From Silvimonas terrae (GTDB lineage: Bacteria > Pseudomonadota > Gammaproteobacteria > Burkholderiales > Chitinibacteraceae), in contig NZ_JACHHN010000002.1 of NCBI RefSeq assembly GCF_014202765.1, positions 372,001-436,000 of the forward strand: a stretch of 64,000 nucleotides of DNA. Reading direction: 5' to 3'. The position numbers were made by a program, and so were the translations under genes. The notes beneath the pieces are model-generated. The model made no database searches, had not been told where the DNA came from, and saw only the letters and a list, made by a program, of their open reading frames with translations. Position 1 is the first letter of the stretch; each line of letters starts with the position of its first letter. Below, one piece after another: positions 33,579-43,024 of the stretch.

Positions 33579-36413
33579 TTATTTGCTGTTGCTGGCGATC
33601 TTGTGATCGGGCACCACGGTAAAGCTGAAGGTGCGATCCTTGATCAGATAATGGCGCGCCAGCGAATCCAGGTCCGCTTTGGTGATGCTCTGATAGTCCG
33701 CCGCGCGACTGCGTGCCCAGTCCAGTTTGGCCGGGATTTCCTGCGAGCCGTTGAGCACCGTGCCCAGCCAGTAGCCGTTGGTGCGTTCGGAATCCCGAAT
33801 GCCGGTCAGGATCGGGGCGCGGGCGCGCTCCAGTTCGTCTTCGGTCACGCCGTGCGCCTGCATGTCGGCGGCAATCTTCTGTACCGCAGTGGTGACTTTG
33901 TCAGCCTGCTCTGGCTCTACCGTGATCAATACGCCGACCGAGCCGTAGCCGGTAAAGGTTTCGCTCAGTTGGGCAAAGGCTTCGGGACTGTAGGAACTAC
34001 CCATCTGGGTGCGGATGGTGTCCCACAGGCGGTTCTTGAATACCTCGGCCAACAGGTTGAAACGGCGGGCCAGATGGATGTCGCGACCATCGGTGGCCGG
34101 CCACACCAGGTAGACCAGGCCTCGATTGATTTCGGTCGGTACGGTGTAGCGCAGGCTCTCTGCCTTGTCGGGGAAATTGACGATACGCTGACTGGCGTAA
34201 TCAGGCTTGATTTCCCGCTCCGGCAGCGTGCCCAGCGTTTGCGCGACAGCGGCAATGGTCTTGTTGACGTCAATATCGCCGACAATGGAGATCTCCAGCG
34301 GGCCTTTATCCAGCTGCGGTTGCACCCAGGCTTTAACTTCGTCGAGCGAACGCCCCATCAGCACCTTTTGATCCGGAATGCCAAAGCGTGGGTCGTGATT
34401 GGCCAGCTCAGCAGCAATATTCGTCTGCAGCTTGCCTTCAGGGGTGTGCGCCAGTTCCGTCTGGGTTTCGACAATGGCCTTGCGCGCCATGGTCAGTGCT
34501 TCCGGCCGGTAGCCGGCATGCGTCAGGTAGGCCGTGAACAACTGCAGTTGCAACAGCAGGTTGTCCTGGTTGGTACTGCCACCAAAGGTAAAGGCGTCGT
34601 TGGATACCCGGAAATCCAGCCCGACTTGCTTGCCGGCCAGCGCGGCATCCAGATCATCAATCCCCAGTTTGTCGAGGCCGCCGGCCTTGAAGGCCAGCCA
34701 TGACAACCAGGCCAGGCCCGGCTGCGTCGCTGCCGGCTCAGTCAGCCGGCCAGCCCCTACGCGCATGCTCAGGTTAATGGTGTTGGCCTGGAAGGGCGTC
34801 TGCTTGAGGTTAAGGCGTACACCATTGGTGAACGTGACTTGCGTGATATCCAGATCCGCCAGGCGCTTTTGCGCGGCCACTGTGCCGGCTTGCCCAAAAT
34901 CCGTATAGGGGAACACCACTTTGTTCTCGTTGGCACTGCTGGTGCTGGCGACGCTCTGGCTTTGCGTCCACGCTGCCTTGATTTGTGCTTGCGGGTCGTC
35001 CAGCTTGACGTTACCGGACACAAACACACGGCGGCCGCCGCTCCAGGCATTACGCAATGCGGCCAGACAATCCGCTGGTGTGACTTTATCCAGCAGGGGC
35101 ACGATCAGTGCCTTGTCCTGTGCCGGCGAGGTAAAGACGTTGCGGTCATTGAGTGCGTCAGCAATCGCACCTGCCAGGCGCTCAGAGCGACGCGTTGCGG
35201 CGCTCGCCACGGATTGATCCAGATCGGTTCGCATATTGGCGACCGCGACCTGCAGTTCCTGGGCGGTGAATCCGTGATCCAGTGCGCTGCGCAGTTGCAG
35301 GTCAATTAGCGCCAGTGCGGCTTGCCATTGCTCCGGCTTGGCCGACGCGCCCACGCTGCCGACGCGCACGGTCTGGAACATGTCATACACGCCGGTATAG
35401 GCGCCGTTCAGTGGCGAGTTTTCCTTGTGCGCCAGGATGTCCAGACGGCGGGACAACATATCCAGTGCCAGTTGCAGGGTCTGGTCGTTCAGGCGGATTT
35501 TGCTGCTATCGGCGCCAGGAAAGGGTTGCAGTGTCTGGATGCTGATATTGGTATTGGGGGCATCGGCTTCGTAGTGATAGCCAAAGCCGGTCTCGCTAAT
35601 ACTGGTCGGTAATTTGAGGTCCGGATCCGGGCGGGCGGGCGCACGCGGGGCAATCTCGCCGAACTCTTTCTGGATCAACGCCGTGGTCTGTTTGACATTC
35701 AGGTCGCCCACCGCCACCACAGTGATGCGATCCGGCCGGTACCAGGTGTTGTACAGGTCGACAAAACGATCACGTTTGCTTTGTTCAATCACCGGATCAA
35801 GCCCGATCGGCATGCGCTCTGCGGGCAAAGAGCCGGGCAACAGAAAACCGATTTCTGCCTTGTAACTGCGAAACGCGACGGAGTCCCGCGCGCGCTTTTC
35901 GCTCAGAATTACACCGCGCTCGCCATCAATCTGGTCCTGCTGCAGCAACAGCCCGCCAGAGAAATCAGCAAACACCTGCAAGCCCTCTTGCAAGGTATGC
36001 GGCTTGGTGTCCGGTAACTCCAGCTGGTAGACCGTACGGTCCTGTCCGGTATTGGCATTGGCATCGCTTCCCATGCCCATGCCAAGGCGCTGGAAGTAGT
36101 TGACCAGCGTGCCGGGCTTGTAATGCGTGCTGCCCTTGAACGCCATGTGCTCCAGAAAGTGCGCCAGGCCCTGCTGGTCATCTGTCTCGTCCAGTGAACC
36201 AGCCTTGACCAGCAATCGCAAGCTGGCGCGGCCCTTGGGTTCGCTATTGGGCATGATGACGTAACGCACCCCGTTATCGAGTGTGCCCCAGGTGATGGCG
36301 GGATCAGGTTTGATATCACTTTTGTCTTGCGCAAAGCCAGCTTCGGCGTGGGCAAGCGACACAAGGCTGACAGAAAGGAGCGAAGCGACAAGCAGCGTGC
36401 GGATCAAGGGCAT
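33579..36413 (-). CDS. Periplasmic M16-family zinc metalloprotease (pitrilysin/insulinase type)
   Basis: A 944-aa exported protease (signal peptide cut near AHA, residue 23). The inverted zinc motif HFLEH is at 85-89 with the distant glutamate E165 (GERGVI), spaced as in pitrilysins. The second half (from ~residue 530) repeats the fold but lacks the zinc motif (GLAWLSWLAF in its place), the usual inactive half. Such proteins degrade peptides in the periplasm, as E. coli PqqL does; the length matches PqqL. It is transcribed alone, downstream of dapD but separated by a hairpin. Confidence 0.92.
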   Translation of the reverse strand: MPLIRTLLVASLLSVSLVSLAHAEAGFAQDKSDIKPDPAITWGTLDNGVRYVIMPNSEPKGRASLRLLVKAGSLDETDDQQGLAHFLEHMAFKGSTHYKPGTLVNYFQRLGMGMGSDANANTGQDRTVYQLELPDTKPHTLQEGLQVFADFSGGLLLQQDQIDGERGVILSEKRARDSVAFRSYKAEIGFLLPGSLPAERMPIGLDPVIEQSKRDRFVDLYNTWYRPDRITVVAVGDLNVKQTTALIQKEFGEIAPRAPARPDPDLKLPTSISETGFGYHYEADAPNTNISIQTLQPFPGADSSKIRLNDQTLQLALDMLSRRLDILAHKENSPLNGAYTGVYDMFQTVRVGSVGASAKPEQWQAALALIDLQLRSALDHGFTAQELQVAVANMRTDLDQSVASAATRRSERLAGAIADALNDRNVFTSPAQDKALIVPLLDKVTPADCLAALRNAWSGGRRVFVSGNVKLDDPQAQIKAAWTQSQSVASTSSANENKVVFPYTDFGQAGTVAAQKRLADLDITQVTFTNGVRLNLKQTPFQANTINLSMRVGAGRLTEPAATQPGLAWLSWLAFKAGGLDKLGIDDLDAALAGKQVGLDFRVSNDAFTFGGSTNQDNLLLQLQLFTAYLTHAGYRPEALTMARKAIVETQTELAHTPEGKLQTNIAAELANHDPRFGIPDQKVLMGRSLDEVKAWVQPQLDKGPLEISIVGDIDVNKTIAAVAQTLGTLPEREIKPDYASQRIVNFPDKAESLRYTVPTEINRGLVYLVWPATDGRDIHLARRFNLLAEVFKNRLWDTIRTQMGSSYSPEAFAQLSETFTGYGSVGVLITVEPEQADKVTTAVQKIAADMQAHGVTEDELERARAPILTGIRDSERTNGYWLGTVLNGSQEIPAKLDWARSRAADYQSITKADLDSLARHYLIKDRTFSFTVVPDHKIASNSK

Positions 36414-36485
36414 GAAGGTTACCGAGGTTCAAGGAGATCAGATCACTGGTGACCGGTCTGGCGCTCAGGGCGCAAAGGCGGCCGC

Positions 36486-36521
36486 AAACCCGGGCGGGCA
36501 GGGTGTGCCTTGCCCGGGCTT
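36486..36521 (-). terminator. Probable terminator of dapD
   Basis: On the minus strand a GC-rich stem (GCCCGGG...CCCGGGT) lies 15 bases after the dapD stop and is followed by TTTGCGG. The T run is short, so efficiency is uncertain. Confidence 0.5.
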
Positions 36522-36535
36522 CGGTTGCATTTGAA

Positions 36536-37357
36536 TTAAATGCCGCGCAGAAGTTCGTTGATGCCGACCTTGCCGCGGGTCTTGGCATCCACTTTTTTGA
36601 CGATCACAGCGCAATACAGGCTGTAGCTGCCATCTTTGGAGGGCAGGTTGCCCGACACCACCACAGAACCGGCCGGGATGCGGCCGTAAGTGACTTCACC
36701 GGTTTCGCGGTCATAGATTTTGGTGGACTGGCCGATGTAAACGCCCATCGAGATGACCGAGCCTTCTTCGACGATGACACCTTCTACCACTTCTGAACGC
36801 GCGCCGATAAAGCAATTGTCTTCGATGATGGTCGGGCCGGCTTGCAGCGGCTCCAGCACGCCACCGATGCCGACACCACCAGACAGGTGCACGTTCTTGC
36901 CGATCTGGGCGCAAGAGCCCACGGTTGCCCACGTATCGACCATGGTGCCTTCATCCACATACGCGCCGATATTGACGTAAGAGGGCATCAGCACCACGTT
37001 TTTGGCAATGTACGACCCCTTGCGGGCAACGGCATTGGGCACCACGCGGAAACCGCCGGCGCGAAAATCAGCCTCGGTATAGTCGGCGAACTTGCTCGGC
37101 ACCTTGTCAAAATACTGGGTGCAGCCGCCGTCCAGCACCACGTTGTCGTTCAGGCGGAACGACAGCAGTACGGCTTTTTTCAGCCATTGGTTGGTTTGCC
37201 ATTGGCCGTCCACTTTCTCGGCCACACGCCACAGACCCTTGTCGAGGCCGTTGATGGCTTCGTTAACGGCATCGCGCACTTCAGCCGTGGCATTGCCAGG
37301 GTTGATTTCGGCACGGTTTTCGAACGCGGTTTCGATCACGGACTGCAGATTGCTCAT
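36536..37357 (-). CDS. dapD: 2,3,4,5-tetrahydropyridine-2,6-dicarboxylate N-succinyltransferase
   Basis: A 273-aa left-handed beta-helix acyltransferase that succinylates tetrahydrodipicolinate in lysine and meso-diaminopimelate synthesis. Hexapeptide repeats run from ~residue 105 to 230 ([26 protein letters not shown] region). [30 protein letters not shown] is typical. AGGA precedes the ATG at 37357; the frame extends to 37489 without support. It follows dapC by 91 bases, forming a lysine/DAP pair. Confidence 0.97.
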   Translation of the reverse strand: MSNLQSVIETAFENRAEINPGNATAEVRDAVNEAINGLDKGLWRVAEKVDGQWQTNQWLKKAVLLSFRLNDNVVLDGGCTQYFDKVPSKFADYTEADFRAGGFRVVPNAVARKGSYIAKNVVLMPSYVNIGAYVDEGTMVDTWATVGSCAQIGKNVHLSGGVGIGGVLEPLQAGPTIIEDNCFIGARSEVVEGVIVEEGSVISMGVYIGQSTKIYDRETGEVTYGRIPAGSVVVSGNLPSKDGSYSLYCAVIVKKVDAKTRGKVGINELLRGI

Positions 37358-37448
37358 GGCTTTTTCCTGTCTCTTTTCAATGGTAGTGCGCGGCATAGCA
37401 CCGGCCGCGCGGGTGTAATGAGGATTGATGACCGGCAGCAGCGCCGGC

Positions 37449-38639
37449 TTACAGACTTTTGCAAAACGCGACAATACGTTCAGCGGCAATCATGCAGTCT
37501 TCCAGCGGGGCCACCAGCGCGATACGTACCCGGTTGGCACCCGGGTTAATGCCATGCGCTTCACGGGCCAGATATGAGCCTGGCAAGACGGTGACATGAT
37601 GTTCAGCATACAGGCGCCGGGCAAATTCCGTGTCACTGATCGGCGTAGCGGCCCACAGGTAGAACGAGGCATCCGGCAGGGCAACATCCAGCACGTGCGC
37701 CAGCGTGGGCGTGACCGCGGCAAACTTGGCCGCATAAAGCGCCCGGTTTTCAATGACATGCGCCTCGTCATGCCAGCCGGCCGCGCTGGCGGCCTGTACC
37801 GACGGGCTCATGGCACAGCCATGATAGGTACGGTACAGCAGAAATTTCGCCAGAATTTGCGCATCACCCGCTACGAAACCAGAGCGCAGACCAGGCACGT
37901 TAGAACGCTTGGAAAGTGAACTGAACACTACCAGGCGGCGATCGTCGCGCCCCAGTTTGTGTGCGGCCTCCAGACCACCCAATGGGCGCTGTTCACCAAA
38001 ATAGATCTCGGAATAGCACTCATCACTGGCGATCACAAAACCATAACGATCAGACAGCGCAAACAGACGACGCCAGTCTTCCAGAGACGCTACCGCGCCG
38101 GTGGGATTGCCCGGCGAACACACAAACACCAGTTGCGTGCGCTGCCAGACCTCTTCCGGTACGGCGTCCCAGTCCGGCTGAAAATGGTGCTGCGCCAGGC
38201 AGTTGACGTAAAACGGTTCAGCGCCGGCCAGCAAGGCCGCGCCTTCATAAATCTGGTAGAACGGGTTGGGTGAAATCACCACGGGCTTGTGGTTGCCACT
38301 GGTATCGATCACGGCTTGCGCAAAGGAAAACAGGGCTTCACGACTGCCATTGACCGGAATGATCTGCGTGGCCGCATCCGGGGCCGGAATGTCATAGCGC
38401 CGGGCGAGCCACTGGCTGATCTCCCCCCGCAGCGCATCACTACCCAGCGTGGCCGGATAGGCAGAAAGCCCATCCAGATTGTGGATCAATGCATCCTTGA
38501 TCAGTGCCGGCGCAGCATGCTTGGGTTCGCCAATCGACAGATTGACCGCCTTGAGTGCCGGATTGGGCGTAACGCCAGCAAACAGCGTTTTCAGCTTCTG
38601 GAACGGATACGGATGCAGATCATCAAGCCGGGGAGACAT
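37449..38639 (-). CDS. dapC: Succinyldiaminopimelate transaminase
   Basis: A 396-aa fold-type I PLP aminotransferase converting N-succinyl-2-amino-6-oxopimelate to N-succinyl-LL-diaminopimelate. PLP binding shows [21 protein letters not shown], and the lysine in [16 protein letters not shown]. The start at 38639 matches DapC proteins of Betaproteobacteria ([16 protein letters not shown]). Position next to dapD supports the assignment over other class I aminotransferases. Confidence 0.93.
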   Translation of the reverse strand: MSPRLDDLHPYPFQKLKTLFAGVTPNPALKAVNLSIGEPKHAAPALIKDALIHNLDGLSAYPATLGSDALRGEISQWLARRYDIPAPDAATQIIPVNGSREALFSFAQAVIDTSGNHKPVVISPNPFYQIYEGAALLAGAEPFYVNCLAQHHFQPDWDAVPEEVWQRTQLVFVCSPGNPTGAVASLEDWRRLFALSDRYGFVIASDECYSEIYFGEQRPLGGLEAAHKLGRDDRRLVVFSSLSKRSNVPGLRSGFVAGDAQILAKFLLYRTYHGCAMSPSVQAASAAGWHDEAHVIENRALYAAKFAAVTPTLAHVLDVALPDASFYLWAATPISDTEFARRLYAEHHVTVLPGSYLAREAHGINPGANRVRIALVAPLEDCMIAAERIVAFCKSL

Positions 38640-38710
38640 GGTTGCAGCGGGCCCTGGGGAAAATGACAATTATAACGGCGTTGTGAATCTGCCGACACCC
38701 AGCCGGCAAA

Positions 38711-38741
38711 AACGGCGGAGAGCTTTGCGCTGTCCGCCGTT
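38711..38741 (-). terminator. Intrinsic terminator of msrA
   Basis: On the minus strand AACGGCGGA/TCCGCCGTT with an inner AGC/GCT pair, followed by TTTTTGCC. Confidence 0.8.
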
Positions 38742-38763
38742 CTGGTGAGTGCTGAAAGGGCGC

Positions 38764-39306
38764 TTACAGACTTTCTTTGGACTGCGAAGGGAAGTACTTC
38801 AGCAGTTTTTGCACCTTGGACGCCACGACCAGCGAGCAATACGGCTGTTCGCCATGCTGATTGAAATAGTTGTTGTGATAGTCCTCAGCCGGCCAGAAGT
38901 CTTGCGCCGGCGTGATTTTGGTGACGATCGGATCGCGGAACGTACCCGCAGCGGTCAGCTCCGCAATTTTTGCGCGTGCTTTCTGCTCTTGTTCGGCAGA
39001 CAAGTAGAACAACTCGGAGCGATATTGCGTGCCAATATCATCACCCTGGCGGTTCAACGTGGTCGGATCATGAATGGTGAAATACACATCCAGGATGTCT
39101 TCGTACTTGATGACGCTGCTGTCAAAGTCGATCCGCAACACCTCGGCATGGCCGGTTTCTCCCGTGCACACGGCCTTGTAGGTGGGGTGATCAACGTGGC
39201 CACCCATATAACCTGATTGCACGGCAGTTACACCGCGCAGGCGCTGGAAGACGGCTTCCATGCACCAGAAGCAGCCACCGGCCAGTACTGCAACTTCTGT
39301 CGTCAC
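38764..39306 (-). CDS. msrA: Peptide-methionine (S)-S-oxide reductase MsrA
   Basis: A 180-aa repair enzyme that reduces methionine S-sulfoxide. The catalytic motif GGCFWCMEAVFQ holds C12. The conserved YKAVCTGETGHAEV and GTQYRS regions are present. No MsrB domain is fused. A recycling cysteine near the C-terminus, typical of some MsrA proteins, could be the one in PYCSLVV. It is monocistronic, with queF 68 bases upstream on the same strand. Confidence 0.96.
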   Translation of the reverse strand: MTTEVAVLAGGCFWCMEAVFQRLRGVTAVQSGYMGGHVDHPTYKAVCTGETGHAEVLRIDFDSSVIKYEDILDVYFTIHDPTTLNRQGDDIGTQYRSELFYLSAEQEQKARAKIAELTAAGTFRDPIVTKITPAQDFWPAEDYHNNYFNQHGEQPYCSLVVASKVQKLLKYFPSQSKESL

Positions 39307-39374
39307 TGCGTTTCTCCTTGTGGGATAGTTTGTTCACGCTTCTTGCGCGTGGCTTGTGTTATCAACAGCCCGGT

Positions 39375-40202
39375 TTATTGCCGGGCTGTCCGGATATTGG
39401 TCGGCTGCGGGCCGCTGAAATTACAGCGGTACGGGTTGATATCCAGCCCGCCACGACGCGTGTAGCGAGCGTATACCGCCAGCTTCATGGGTTTGCACTC
39501 ACGCAGGATGTCGACAAAGATGCGCTCGACACACTGCTCATGAAATTCGTTGTGATTACGGAACGACACCAGATAGCGCAGCAGGCTTTCCCGGTTGATG
39601 GGCGCACCCACGTAATGAATTTGCACGCTGGCCCAGTCTGGCTGCCCGGTTACCAGGCAGTTCGATTTCAACAGGTTGGACGTCAGCGTTTCTTCCACCG
39701 GGGCATTGAGTTCGTCGCACTTCAAAATGCCCGGTGCAGGCTCATACTGATCGACTTCAATATCCAGGTTGTCGATGCAATAACCTTTCAGGTCGCCCAT
39801 CTTTTGTGCGGCAAACGCGGCAGGCTCAAAGAGCTGGACGATGACCGGCGCGCCAGTCGCAGCAGAAAGATCGGCCTGCAACAAGGATTGCAGTGCCTCG
39901 AAGCCGGCCAGTTTTGTCTGGTTGAAACTATTGAGGTACAGCTTGAATGATTTGGACTCAACAATGTTCGGGCTCTCGGCCGGGATCAGAAAAGTGGCAA
40001 TGGCCACTTCTGGCTTGCCGCGCTGATTCAGCCAGCTCAGTTCATAGGCATTCCAGATATCCATACCCATAAACGGCAGTGTTGAACCGACACCGATCTC
40101 GTCGCGCTTGCCCTTGCGCGGAATCGGAAACAACAAGGTCGGGTCATATTCGGTTTTGTAACTGACCGCTTTGCCAAGCGGCGAAAATTCAGCTTCGCTC
40201 AT
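39375..40202 (-). CDS. queF: NADPH-dependent 7-cyano-7-deazaguanine reductase QueF (long form)
   Basis: A 275-aa T-fold enzyme reducing the nitrile preQ0 to preQ1 in queuosine synthesis. It is the long, two-domain form of E. coli. The QueF motif [13 protein letters not shown] is at residues ~82-94. The catalytic cysteine is in [13 protein letters not shown] and the C-terminal half ends with [11 protein letters not shown]. No preQ1 riboswitch was recognised upstream. Other queuosine genes are not in the window. Confidence 0.96.
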   Translation of the reverse strand: MSEAEFSPLGKAVSYKTEYDPTLLFPIPRKGKRDEIGVGSTLPFMGMDIWNAYELSWLNQRGKPEVAIATFLIPAESPNIVESKSFKLYLNSFNQTKLAGFEALQSLLQADLSAATGAPVIVQLFEPAAFAAQKMGDLKGYCIDNLDIEVDQYEPAPGILKCDELNAPVEETLTSNLLKSNCLVTGQPDWASVQIHYVGAPINRESLLRYLVSFRNHNEFHEQCVERIFVDILRECKPMKLAVYARYTRRGGLDINPYRCNFSGPQPTNIRTARQ

Positions 40203-40318
40203 GCGCTTTCCAGTAAAAATTCGGGCCGGGAAGAGCTACAAATGCGCCCGTTCCCCGGACATTCAAGACAAATGACCTCGCCCGACACTTATTGTGCGGT
40301 ATGGCGCGGTAAAAACAA

Positions 40319-40339
40319 AACCCCGGCAGCACCGGGGTT
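40319..40339 (-). terminator. Intrinsic terminator of the LexA-type gene
   Basis: On the minus strand AACCCCGG/CCGGGGTT with a five-base loop, followed by TTGTTTTTA. Confidence 0.88.
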
Positions 40340-40362
40340 GGGGAGGAGAAAGCCAGGACAAT

Positions 40363-40950
40363 TTAACGGTACTTGCGAACCAGACCGACCAGAACGCCGT
40401 AAATCTCCAGTCCTTCTTTAGGCCGAATGGGTGAGAACTCCGGGTTGCGTGGCAACAGGACGAACCCTTGTTTGTCTCGCCCCAGTTCCTTGAGCGTGTA
40501 TTCGCCATCAATAATTGCGACCACGATATCGCCCACGCGAGCGGCGGGGCGTTTCTCCACAATGGCGACATCGCCATCATGAATGCCGGCCTCGATCATG
40601 GACTCGCCACGCACACGGATGGTAATGGTGGCGGAGGGGCGGTTGATCAGATAATCGTCAATGGAGAGCGCTTCGCTCATCGCATCATTGGCGGCCGCCG
40701 GCAAACCTGCGGGCACCGGAAAATCCGCCAGCTCACGCTCAAAGAACCGTTTGGTCGGTGCCAGGCGTTTGTCTGGGGTCATTTCAATAAACCCGGCCAG
40801 CATCAGGCGCTTGACCAGCGCAGAAACGGCGGATTTGGAGGCCATGCCCAACATTTCGCCAATGACGGCATAAGAGGGCAGGCTGCGGTAATCGGCATAA
40901 TAATCTTGCAGCTTGCCGAGATACTCGTTATCGCGATTCGGGTTGCCCAT
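40363..40950 (-). CDS. lexA: LexA-type SOS repressor (S24 family)
   Basis: A 195-aa repressor. An N-terminal winged helix (residues ~8-65: SLPSYAVIGEMLGMASKSAVSALVKRL) is followed by an S24 autoprotease domain. The cleavage pair is A81-G82 (PVPAGLP), with catalytic S117 (GESM) and K154 (YTLKEL); the 37-residue S-K spacing equals E. coli LexA. Activated RecA should trigger self-cleavage. An ATG at 40968 with GGAG upstream would add six residues, but the mapped -10 box puts the mRNA start near 40973, which leaves almost no leader, so 40950 is preferred. Two GAAC-N4-GTTC operators cover its promoter. A second, canonical LexA could exist elsewhere. Confidence 0.87.
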   Translation of the reverse strand: MGNPNRDNEYLGKLQDYYADYRSLPSYAVIGEMLGMASKSAVSALVKRLMLAGFIEMTPDKRLAPTKRFFERELADFPVPAGLPAAANDAMSEALSIDDYLINRPSATITIRVRGESMIEAGIHDGDVAIVEKRPAARVGDIVVAIIDGEYTLKELGRDKQGFVLLPRNPEFSPIRPKEGLEIYGVLVGLVRKYR

Positions 40951-40962
40951 GATCCACTCACA

Positions 40963-40974
40963 GAACATTCGTTC
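40963..40974. promoter_or_regulatory. LexA-type operator, proximal GAAC-N4-GTTC box
   Basis: GAACATTCGTTC at 40963-40974 spans the predicted transcription start of the lexA gene. Its flanks extend the inverted repeat to AGAAC-N4-GTTCT. Binding here would block initiation. Confidence 0.6.
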
Positions 40975-40979
40975 TCCAA

Positions 40980-41008
40980 AGGTTATGTGAACGAACGTTC
41001 TGTGTCAA
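40980..41008 (-). promoter_or_regulatory. lexA promoter with distal GAAC-N4-GTTC box in the spacer
   Basis: On the minus strand a perfect -35 TTGACA (41008-41003) and a -10 TAACCT (40985-40980) are 17 bases apart. The spacer holds a second box, GAACGAACGTTC at 40989-41000 on the plus strand. The two boxes are 26 bases centre to centre, as expected for cooperative autoregulation. Confidence 0.65.
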
Positions 41009-41133
41009 ATAAGATGCGTCTGAAGTGTGGCATCACGACGCTTCGGCCTGACCTCCGCGCATCAATCGATACGCAGCAAAACAAAGCCAGCGCGGTACAA
41101 TGGCGGGTTAACGATTTTCTGGCTGGACTTGTT

Positions 41134-42087
41134 TTGCGTATCTATCTGGCCCCCATGGAGGGGCTGCTTGATCATGTATTGCGGGATGTGCTGACCCGGT
41201 CTGGTGGTGTGGACCTGTGTGTGAGCGAGTTCATCCGCGTTTCTGGCTCCTTGCTGCCCAAGCGCCTTTTCTACCGCTTTGTGCCTGAGCTCCTGAGCGG
41301 CGGCAAAACGCCCGCTGGTGTGCCTGTGCGCGTGCAGTTGCTGGGGTCTGATCCGGTTTGCATGGCAGAGAATGCGGAGCGGCTGGCATCCCTGAATCCG
41401 CCGGGTATTGACCTTAACTTTGGCTGTCCGGCCAAAACCGTCAACCGCCATGGTGGCGGCGCGTTACTGCTCAAGACGCCAGAGGTTATTCACGACGTGG
41501 TACGTGCGGTGCGCCAGGCCGTGCCAGCACACATTCCGGTGACGACCAAAATGCGGCTGGGTTATGAGGATCAAAGCCTGACCCTGGAATGCGCACATGC
41601 CATGGAAGATGGCGGCTCGGCAGAACTGGTTGTTCACGCCAGAACCAAAACCGATGGCTACAAGCCGCCTGCATACTGGGAAAAACTCCCGGCCATTCGT
41701 GAAGCTTTGCGTATTCCGGTCATTGCCAATGGTGAAGTCTGGACCGTGGCCGATTTTCATCGCTGCCGCGAAGTTTCCGGCTGCGAAGACGTCATGATCG
41801 GGCGCGGCATGGTTGCCAACCCCGGGCTGGCCCTGGAGGTGTGTGGCAAGGCGGGCCTGGCCTGGCATGAGTTGGCACCGCTGGTTCATGTGTTCTGGCA
41901 TAACGTTGAAACACGAATCCTGCCAAAATATCAAAGTGGACGGGTTAAACAGTGGCTGGGCTATATGCGCCGCCATTACCACCAGGCTGATGCAGTCTTT
42001 ATTGAAGGTCGCGCATTGCAGGAGGCGGGCGACCTGATCGCATTGATGCTGGACTCCATGCAAGCGGCGCAACCCATACCTGCATGA
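41134..42087 (+). CDS. dusC: tRNA-dihydrouridine(16) synthase DusC
   Basis: A 317-aa FMN-dependent TIM-barrel enzyme that reduces U16 of tRNAs. Conserved features are LAPMEGLLDHVLRDVLT (N-terminus), IDLNFGCPAKTVNRHGGGALLL (with the catalytic cysteine) and VHARTKTDGYKPPA, which fit DusC rather than DusA or DusB. No ATG or GTG is available at the conserved start; TTG at 41134, with GGA about 10 bases upstream, gives MRIYLAPMEG. A TACAAT -10 at 41096-41101 would give a leader of about 25 bases. Divergent from lexA. Confidence 0.9.
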   Translation: MRIYLAPMEGLLDHVLRDVLTRSGGVDLCVSEFIRVSGSLLPKRLFYRFVPELLSGGKTPAGVPVRVQLLGSDPVCMAENAERLASLNPPGIDLNFGCPAKTVNRHGGGALLLKTPEVIHDVVRAVRQAVPAHIPVTTKMRLGYEDQSLTLECAHAMEDGGSAELVVHARTKTDGYKPPAYWEKLPAIREALRIPVIANGEVWTVADFHRCREVSGCEDVMIGRGMVANPGLALEVCGKAGLAWHELAPLVHVFWHNVETRILPKYQSGRVKQWLGYMRRHYHQADAVFIEGRALQEAGDLIALMLDSMQAAQPIPA

Positions 42088-42115
42088 GTCAAGTTGCCTG
42101 CACACTAATGACTTT

Positions 42116-42136
42116 ATGGCCGGATGATCCGGCCAT
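42116..42136. terminator. Hairpin between dusC and uppP, possible weak terminator
   Basis: ATGGCCGGA and TCCGGCCAT with a TGA loop; no long T run follows (only TATCTTGATTT). It may attenuate rather than stop transcription into uppP. Confidence 0.45.
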
Positions 42137-42180
42137 TATCTTGATTTGACGACCAGTTTGAAATCACAGGAGGCGCCTTG

Positions 42181-43014
42181 ATGGGGCTGCAGCTCGAAAG
42201 TATTTTGTTTGCAATCATGCAAGGGGTCAGCGAATTGTTCCCGGTGAGTAGCCTGGGGCATGGTGTTGTGGTGCCAGACCTGCTGCATTGGCAAATGGAC
42301 ACGCGGAGCGAGCAATTTCTGCCCTTTATGGTGGTGCTGCACCTGGGGACCGCACTGGCGTTGCTGGCGTATTTCTACAAAGACTGGATCGAACTGTTCC
42401 GCAACTTCTTCAAAGGCGGCGGCAACCCCAATAACGCGCTGGCGCGGCCCCTGTGGTTGATGGTGGCAGGCACGATTCCGGCAGGTCTGCTGGGCCTGTT
42501 GCTGGAAAAGAAAATCAAGCTTCTCTTTGGCAGTAGCACCATTGTGCTGGTGGTGCTGGTCATCAACGGCATCATGCTGATTGCCGGGGAGCGGCTGGTG
42601 CGCCGCACCACAGGCGGGCGCAAGCTGGAAGACCTGACCTTTGCCGGTGCCATCAAAATTGGTTTTGCGCAAAGCCTGGCGCTGGTGCCGGGGATTTCCC
42701 GCTCTGGCAGCACTTTACTGGGCGGCCTGTCGCAAGGCTTGTCTTACGAAGCGGCAGCCCGTTTTTCCTTCTTGCTGGCCACGCCCATTATTCTGGCCGC
42801 CAGCTTGCTGGAAGTCCCCAAAGCCATGCACGAAGCAGGCCCGTTACCCTTCGGGCAAATGGCGCTGTGCGGGCTGATTGCCGGCATCTGCGCATATATC
42901 AGCACCTGGGCGCTGATGCGTTATTTCAAGATGCATGAAGTCAAAGCACTCAGTCCGTTTGGCTGGTACTGTATTGCTCTGGGCATTTTGGGTCTGGCCG
43001 TCAAATTTGCATAA
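42181..43014 (+). CDS. uppP: Undecaprenyl-diphosphatase UppP/BacA
   Basis: A 277-aa inner-membrane phosphatase that recycles undecaprenyl diphosphate to the monophosphate for peptidoglycan and O-antigen synthesis; overexpression gives bacitracin resistance. The active-site segments are QGVSELFPVSSLGHG (E17 and S/H residues) and PGISRSGST (R residue near 174). About eight hydrophobic helices are visible. AGGAGG at 42168-42173 is 7 bases before ATG 42181. A FixH-like gene follows after 10 bases. Confidence 0.96.
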   Translation: MGLQLESILFAIMQGVSELFPVSSLGHGVVVPDLLHWQMDTRSEQFLPFMVVLHLGTALALLAYFYKDWIELFRNFFKGGGNPNNALARPLWLMVAGTIPAGLLGLLLEKKIKLLFGSSTIVLVVLVINGIMLIAGERLVRRTTGGRKLEDLTFAGAIKIGFAQSLALVPGISRSGSTLLGGLSQGLSYEAAARFSFLLATPIILAASLLEVPKAMHEAGPLPFGQMALCGLIAGICAYISTWALMRYFKMHEVKALSPFGWYCIALGILGLAVKFA

Positions 43015-43024
43015 GGAACACGCA

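Noticed and set aside
40203-40362. Possible preQ1 riboswitch upstream of queF
   Set aside because: No recognisable preQ1 aptamer pattern (conserved C-rich loop and A-rich tail) was seen in the 60-100 bases before the start.
40468-41133. Upstream extension of the dusC frame to 40468
   Set aside because: It lies opposite lexA and its operators and precedes the conserved DusC N-terminus; chance open frame.
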